In this document: piece by piece, positions 15,830 to 18,203 of the stretch
How the letters are laid out: each line of letters starts with the position of its first letter
Numbering within the stretch: the stretch's first letter is position 1
Origin: Prevotellaceae bacterium UBA1743
Lineage (GTDB): Bacteria; Bacteroidota; Bacteroidia; Bacteroidales; Bacteroidaceae
Assembly (NCBI GenBank): GCA_002314945.1
Contig: DCHV01000095.1
Span: 8,581 to 26,783, forward strand
Length of the DNA: 18,203 nucleotides
Direction: 5' to 3'
Program-made: the position numbers and the translations under genes
Notes under the pieces: model-generated
Told to the model about the DNA's origin: nothing
What the model saw: only the letters and a program-made list of their open reading frames with translations
Databases searched by the model: none

Positions 15830-15837
15830 CAAAGGTA
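15830..15837 (-). promoter_or_regulatory. -7 promoter element of the FISUMP-like lipoprotein gene
   Basis: On the minus strand TACCTTTG (15837-15830) fits TAnnTTTG and lies 53 bases upstream of the ATG. The -33 position (TGTG at 15860-15857, 19-base spacing) is only a partial match to TTTG. Confidence 0.5.
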
Positions 15838-16210
15838 GCACAATTTTTAATATATGCACAGGATAGTCGCTAAAATAGTGGAGGCGTATATTCTCCGGAA
15901 GTATTTTTTATGGCTGAAGACCAATTTTGTAAGCGAAGCTCATTTTGCTCCGTCTTATTTTGTCGCGACTCGACCAAATGAAAGCAAGCTTTGATCTAAA
16001 AAACCAAACAATTCTACTCAACTAAGCAAATCGGTTTATTAGCGAGGAACGAGCGATTGGTTTATCGCTTTGGAACGGCTTGGTAGATGAGCGAGCCTTC
16101 ATCAGATGGTAAGCTCGCTTACCAGCGGAGGGAGGATCACTCAGATACAGAGGTCTCGAAGAGAACTCCAAAAGGAAGCCATCGCAAAGTGTTTTTTATG
16201 TTTTTGTCCA
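15838..16210. other. Gene-free stretch with short repeats and hairpins
   Basis: No protein gene is supported here in either strand; the longest open frames are very short (for example 15 codons from the ATG at 15978). It holds an imperfect direct repeat (GGTTTATTAGCGAGGAACG at about 16033 and GGTTTATCGCTTTGGAACGG at about 16059) and a perfect short inverted repeat at 16107-16124. It looks like decayed or repeat-derived DNA between two lipoprotein genes. Confidence 0.5.
16107..16124. repeat. Perfect short inverted repeat
   Basis: TGGTAAGCTCGCTTACCA reads as an 8-base arm, two-base centre and matching arm. A related GATGAGCGAGCCTTCATC sits just before it at about 16086-16103, with 5-base matching ends. 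There is no T-run next to it, so it is not a clear terminator. Confidence 0.6.
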
Positions 16211-16258
16211 ATTTCCTAATTTCCTAATTTCCTAAATGTCTAATTTCCTAATTTCCTA
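16211..16258. repeat. Tandem array of six 8-bp ATTTCCTA units
   Basis: Units begin at 16211, 16219, 16227, 16235, 16243 and 16251. Five are exactly ATTTCCTA and the fourth is AATGTCTA. Read on the minus strand (TAGGAAAT) each unit carries TAG, and since 8 is not a multiple of 3 the array has stops in all frames. The stop codon of the BACON-like lipoprotein (16250-16248) is inside unit five, so its last residues are encoded by the array. Confidence 0.9.
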
Positions 16259-16661
16259 AATACGTTTGCCCTTTTACGTAGGCAGGATTGTTTGACACTC
16301 CGTTATGGATGTCTTCGGGGTTGGCAGAGCACGCTTGAACCACATTCAGCGTCAACTGATTTCCATTTTTTGCCTTGATGATCATTGTATGCCGACGGTA
16401 GAGTGACGTCGTATTTTTCGTCACTTCCAGCTTCAGACTGTGGGTACTGCCTGCTTCCTGGCTCACTTTCAGCCATTCTGCAGGGACAAGACCACCCACC
16501 ACTTCGTCTATCTCATTTGGCAGGGTATAGCTCTTCGTGCCTCCTTCTGCAGGAAACTCTATCTGGTACGATTGTGGTTCTATCGTGTTATCATCGCCGC
16601 CACAAGCCATTATCATCATACAACCTGCCATCGCGAGCAGTATCATTTTTATCTTATTCAT
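16248..16661 (-). CDS. BACON-domain-like lipoprotein, possibly shortened at the C-terminus
   Basis: A 137-residue lipoprotein. The lipobox MIMAC gives lipidated Cys20, followed by GGDDN, an acidic surface-export-like signal. Cys14 is a less likely alternative. Residues about 30-110 fit the BACON beta-sandwich common in Bacteroidetes carbohydrate-related proteins: FPAEGGTKSYTLP, then PAEWLKVSQEAGS, LKLEVTKNTTSLYRRHTM, and closing NQLTLNVVQA. BACON domains are usually modules or mucin/glycan-binding parts of larger proteins, so a stand-alone copy ending 27 residues later is short. The end falls in the 8-bp tandem repeat, which could have replaced an original 3' end. The ATG lies 8 bases after the TAA of the BspA-like remnant, so the two were probably one transcript. 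Confidence 0.75.
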   Translation of the reverse strand: MNKIKMILLAMAGCMMIMACGGDDNTIEPQSYQIEFPAEGGTKSYTLPNEIDEVVGGLVPAEWLKVSQEAGSTHSLKLEVTKNTTSLYRRHTMIIKAKNGNQLTLNVVQACSANPEDIHNGVSNNPAYVKGQTYLGN

Positions 16662-16669
16662 AGAGAGGA

Positions 16670-17737
16670 TTATTTGTGGATGAATACTTTTTTGCCATTC
16701 ATTATATAGATACCAGTACGTGTAGGCTCATTCACTTTGCGCCCCTGTAAATCATAGCAGGTCTGCTCTTCTGTAGGTTCGCCCGTGGAATCATCGGCAC
16801 CCGTTTCCATGAGGAACGCACTTCATGTTGCAGAACCCTTGGGAATAGCCAGCCAAGCACGATGTCCGTCTATCTTGAAGGCTGCCCCATTGCTGGAACC
16901 CCAGAACCAGCCAAACACATCACTCTGCAAGTCATTCCCCTTTGTCAGTTTGTAGAAATAGCAATTGCCTTGCGCACTTGTGGTGGTTTCGTCATCACTT
17001 CCATACAGACAGTTGGTTCCCGTGTAGGTCGTATGGCTATCTGTATGTTTTAGTCTTATCGTTTGCCCTCCTAAAGACGCAGCGACCAGAAGGACGGCCG
17101 TGTTTTTCGGAATGATGTTCGATGTGGCTTCCCCTGCTATCGTCTCGTAGGTCAGTATATTGTCATTGCAACCCGTCACGACCTGTGCCTTGCAGCCAGA
17201 AGGCATCGTGTAGTCGTATTCCGAACTGAAGAACGTAGCATAACCGGCAGCGGACAGTGTCACATCCATATCCCTCGATGCAAGAACCGTCACATTGCAA
17301 GAGGCGGAAACGCCACTGCCATCCTTTGCGGTACAGGTAAGGGTAGTCGAACCGACAGCGACAGCCGTAACGAGACCTTCTTCGCTTACCGTCGCAACTT
17401 TCGTATTGCTGGAAGTCCAGGACACCTCCTTGTTCGTAGCATTGCCAGGCAATGCCGTGGCCACCAGTTGATACGTCTCATTCGCATAAATCTTCAGACT
17501 GTTATTATTGAGAGAGATGGATTCCACGGGTACTTCGGCACCAGGATCCCATTCTTGAATCTCAGCAAAATTGCCCCATACATCCGCAGCCAAATAGAGA
17601 TTGGTTTTTCCTATTGGCACATACAGTGTTGCAACTATTTTTCCTTTTGAACTATGGTCAAAAACATCCGATGATATTGATACAGGCTTGCTCCATGGCA
17701 CATATACTTCCTCCAAACTTGTACAATAAGCGTTTTT
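16670..17737 (-). pseudogene. BspA-like secreted protein remnant: 5' truncated and interrupted by an in-frame TGA
   Basis: Reading leftward from 17737 the frame gives KNAYCTSLEEVYVPWSKP and then LYVPIGKTNLYLAADVW...NFAEI, the typical last repeat and cap of a BspA-type leucine-rich-repeat protein. An Ig-like group 2 (Big_2) domain follows (about 17530-17280; VESISLNNNSLKIYANETYQ and SWTSSNTKVATV). Then comes a beta-rich domain (AGYATFFSSEYDY...HRAWLAIPKGSA). A TGA at 16825-16823 interrupts the frame. In the same frame the next 50 codons run SAFLMETGADD...YDLQGRKV...GIYIMNGKKVFIHK and end at TAA (16672-16670), a type IX-like C-terminal motif. A TGA at 17740-17738 closes the frame upstream, and neither signal peptide nor further repeats are seen there. 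The first possible start, TTG at 17716, lies inside the cap. The gene is therefore broken at both ends. Confidence 0.85.
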
Positions 17738-17740
17738 TCA

Positions 17741-17952
17741 AAACGTTGTATATCAGGTTAATGAATGTATAAAGGCAGAAAAGTAGTTTCAGTGTTTTGT
17801 GGATGTTGGTGGAATGATAAAGATTTAACGTTTTTAACTTTTATTATTGCGAAATTGAAAGACTTATATGTCGTTTTGGATGAATTCGGGAAGAAAAATG
17901 TGAAAGAGTAGTTAAAAGCATTGAAAATTGCAGTTATTAAATAAATAAAGTG
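17741..17952. other. AT-rich gene-free stretch upstream of the truncated BspA-like gene
   Basis: No protein family is recognisable on either strand. A minus-strand open frame at 18075-17758 (105 codons) is AT-rich, has no family resemblance, and overlaps the promoter and leader of the plus-strand transcript unit, so it is not called. The missing 5' part of the BspA-like gene should have been here, so the point near 17740 is a likely deletion or rearrangement junction. Confidence 0.5.
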
Positions 17953-17960
17953 TATCTTTG
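17953..17960 (+). promoter_or_regulatory. -7 promoter element of a small transcript unit
   Basis: TATCTTTG is a perfect TAnnTTTG element. ATTG at 17927-17930 is a partial -33 box with 22-base spacing. Transcription would start near 17967 and run to the terminator at 18173. Confidence 0.5.
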
Positions 17961-17966
17961 TAATCG

Positions 17967-18173
17967 AAAAGTCAGCTAACAAGGCTGGTGCAATAGATAA
18001 TATGGTAAACTCTTGCCCTACATACCCACATCTTTCGGAAGTCACAAAAGTGACCTCTCTGGGATATTTGTGCACATTTATGGGGGGGGGAAAAGTATTT
18101 TATATATCAAATAGTTATAAAAGTAAAGTCTGCTATAGATGCTCTACGTGAGTGCCTGTAGCAGGCTTTTTTT
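17967..18173 (+). ncRNA. Candidate small transcript (non-coding RNA or short-ORF mRNA)
   Basis: About 207 bases lie between a perfect -7 element and a strong intrinsic terminator, with no recognised gene. Inside are a GTCAC-AAAA-GTGAC hairpin (18041-18054) and a run of nine G (18082-18090). One 49-codon open frame, ATG 18002 to TGA 18149-18151, spans both. It has six prolines and cysteines scattered without pattern and no family I recognise, and its end overlaps the terminator stem, so it is probably not a real protein. The sequence does not match the tmRNA, SRP RNA, RNase P or common riboswitch signatures that I know. A Bacteroidetes 6S-type RNA cannot be excluded. Confidence 0.35.
18128..18173 (+). 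terminator. Rho-independent terminator at the end of the small transcript
   Basis: GTCTGCTATAG (18128-18138) pairs with CTGTAGCAGGC (18156-18166) over 11 positions with two G-U pairs and a 17-base loop. Seven T follow at 18167-18173. It is the strongest terminator in the right third of the window. Confidence 0.8.
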
Positions 18174-18202
18174 GTATGTACCTTAATTCCGCAACACTTT
18201 TG
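18171..18202 (+). promoter_or_regulatory. Candidate promoter for a gene beyond the window
   Basis: TTTG (18171-18174) followed after exactly 20 bases by CACTTTTG (18195-18202) matches the Bacteroidetes promoter except for the first base of TAnnTTTG. It would serve a rightward gene outside the window. Confidence 0.3.
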
Positions 18203-18203
18203 T

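Noticed and set aside
17758..18075. 105-codon minus-strand open frame in the gene-free right end
   Set aside because: AT-rich, Phe/Ile/Ser/Asn-heavy, no recognisable family, and it overlaps a plus-strand promoter and hairpin.
1..18203. CRISPR arrays, tRNA or rRNA genes, transposases, toxin-antitoxin pairs or defence genes
   Set aside because: None was seen on either strand; the only tandem repeat is the 8-bp array, which has no spacers.

Overview
The window looks like a chromosomal segment of a Bacteroidales bacterium, most likely Prevotella-like (Prevotellaceae). The reasons are: promoters of the Bacteroidetes type (TAnnTTTG at -7, no Shine-Dalgarno sequences); lipoproteins with acidic residues just after the lipidated cysteine; BspA/T9SS-style C-terminal motifs (YDLQGRKV...GIYI..GKKV); a BACON-type lipoprotein; a Fibrobacter-paralogous-domain lipoprotein; and a DUF4837 gene beside rlmN. 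The genus assignment is inference.

Layout. (1) 1-273 holds the 3' end of a PA14-domain protein. (2) 423-1553 is an OmpA-family outer-membrane protein with its own promoter and terminator. (3) 9625 down to 1755, minus strand, is one long tightly packed operon: rlmN, a DUF4837 lipoprotein, a PdxA-like protein, a flippase-like membrane protein, a sigma-54 activator, lptE, a TPR-like protein, secG and a BadF-type sugar-kinase-like ATPase. Four of its junctions overlap and two of those are ATGA. (4) 9832-14661, plus strand, is a GC-rich three-gene cassette: a GH109-like secreted protein, a secreted esterase made of two complete alpha/beta-hydrolase repeats, and a XylE-like sugar/H+ symporter. It ends at a perfect 14-bp hairpin. 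(5) 14751-17740, minus strand, has two surface-type lipoproteins and the remains of a BspA-like secreted protein that has lost its leucine-rich front and carries an in-frame TGA before its C-terminal sorting-like motif. Repeats and hairpins lie between these genes. (6) 17741-18203 has no recognisable protein gene. It does have a promoter box and a strong terminator about 210 bases apart on the plus strand, which suggests a small RNA or a very short coding transcript.

How the genes fit together. The minus-strand operon is mostly envelope and secretion housekeeping (LPS export, Sec translocation, membrane flippase, sigma-54 control) with rRNA methylation at its head. The plus-strand cassette looks like a small carbohydrate-processing unit: periplasmic glycosidase-like and esterase steps feed a proton-coupled monosaccharide importer, without the SusC/SusD pair usual in this phylum. 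The most noteworthy items are the PdxA-like protein that has lost every recognisable metal and substrate histidine motif, the tandem double-triad esterase, the nonsense-interrupted BspA-like gene, and the gene-free transcript-like unit at the right end. None is proof of a new system. The conserved housekeeping parts look ordinary.
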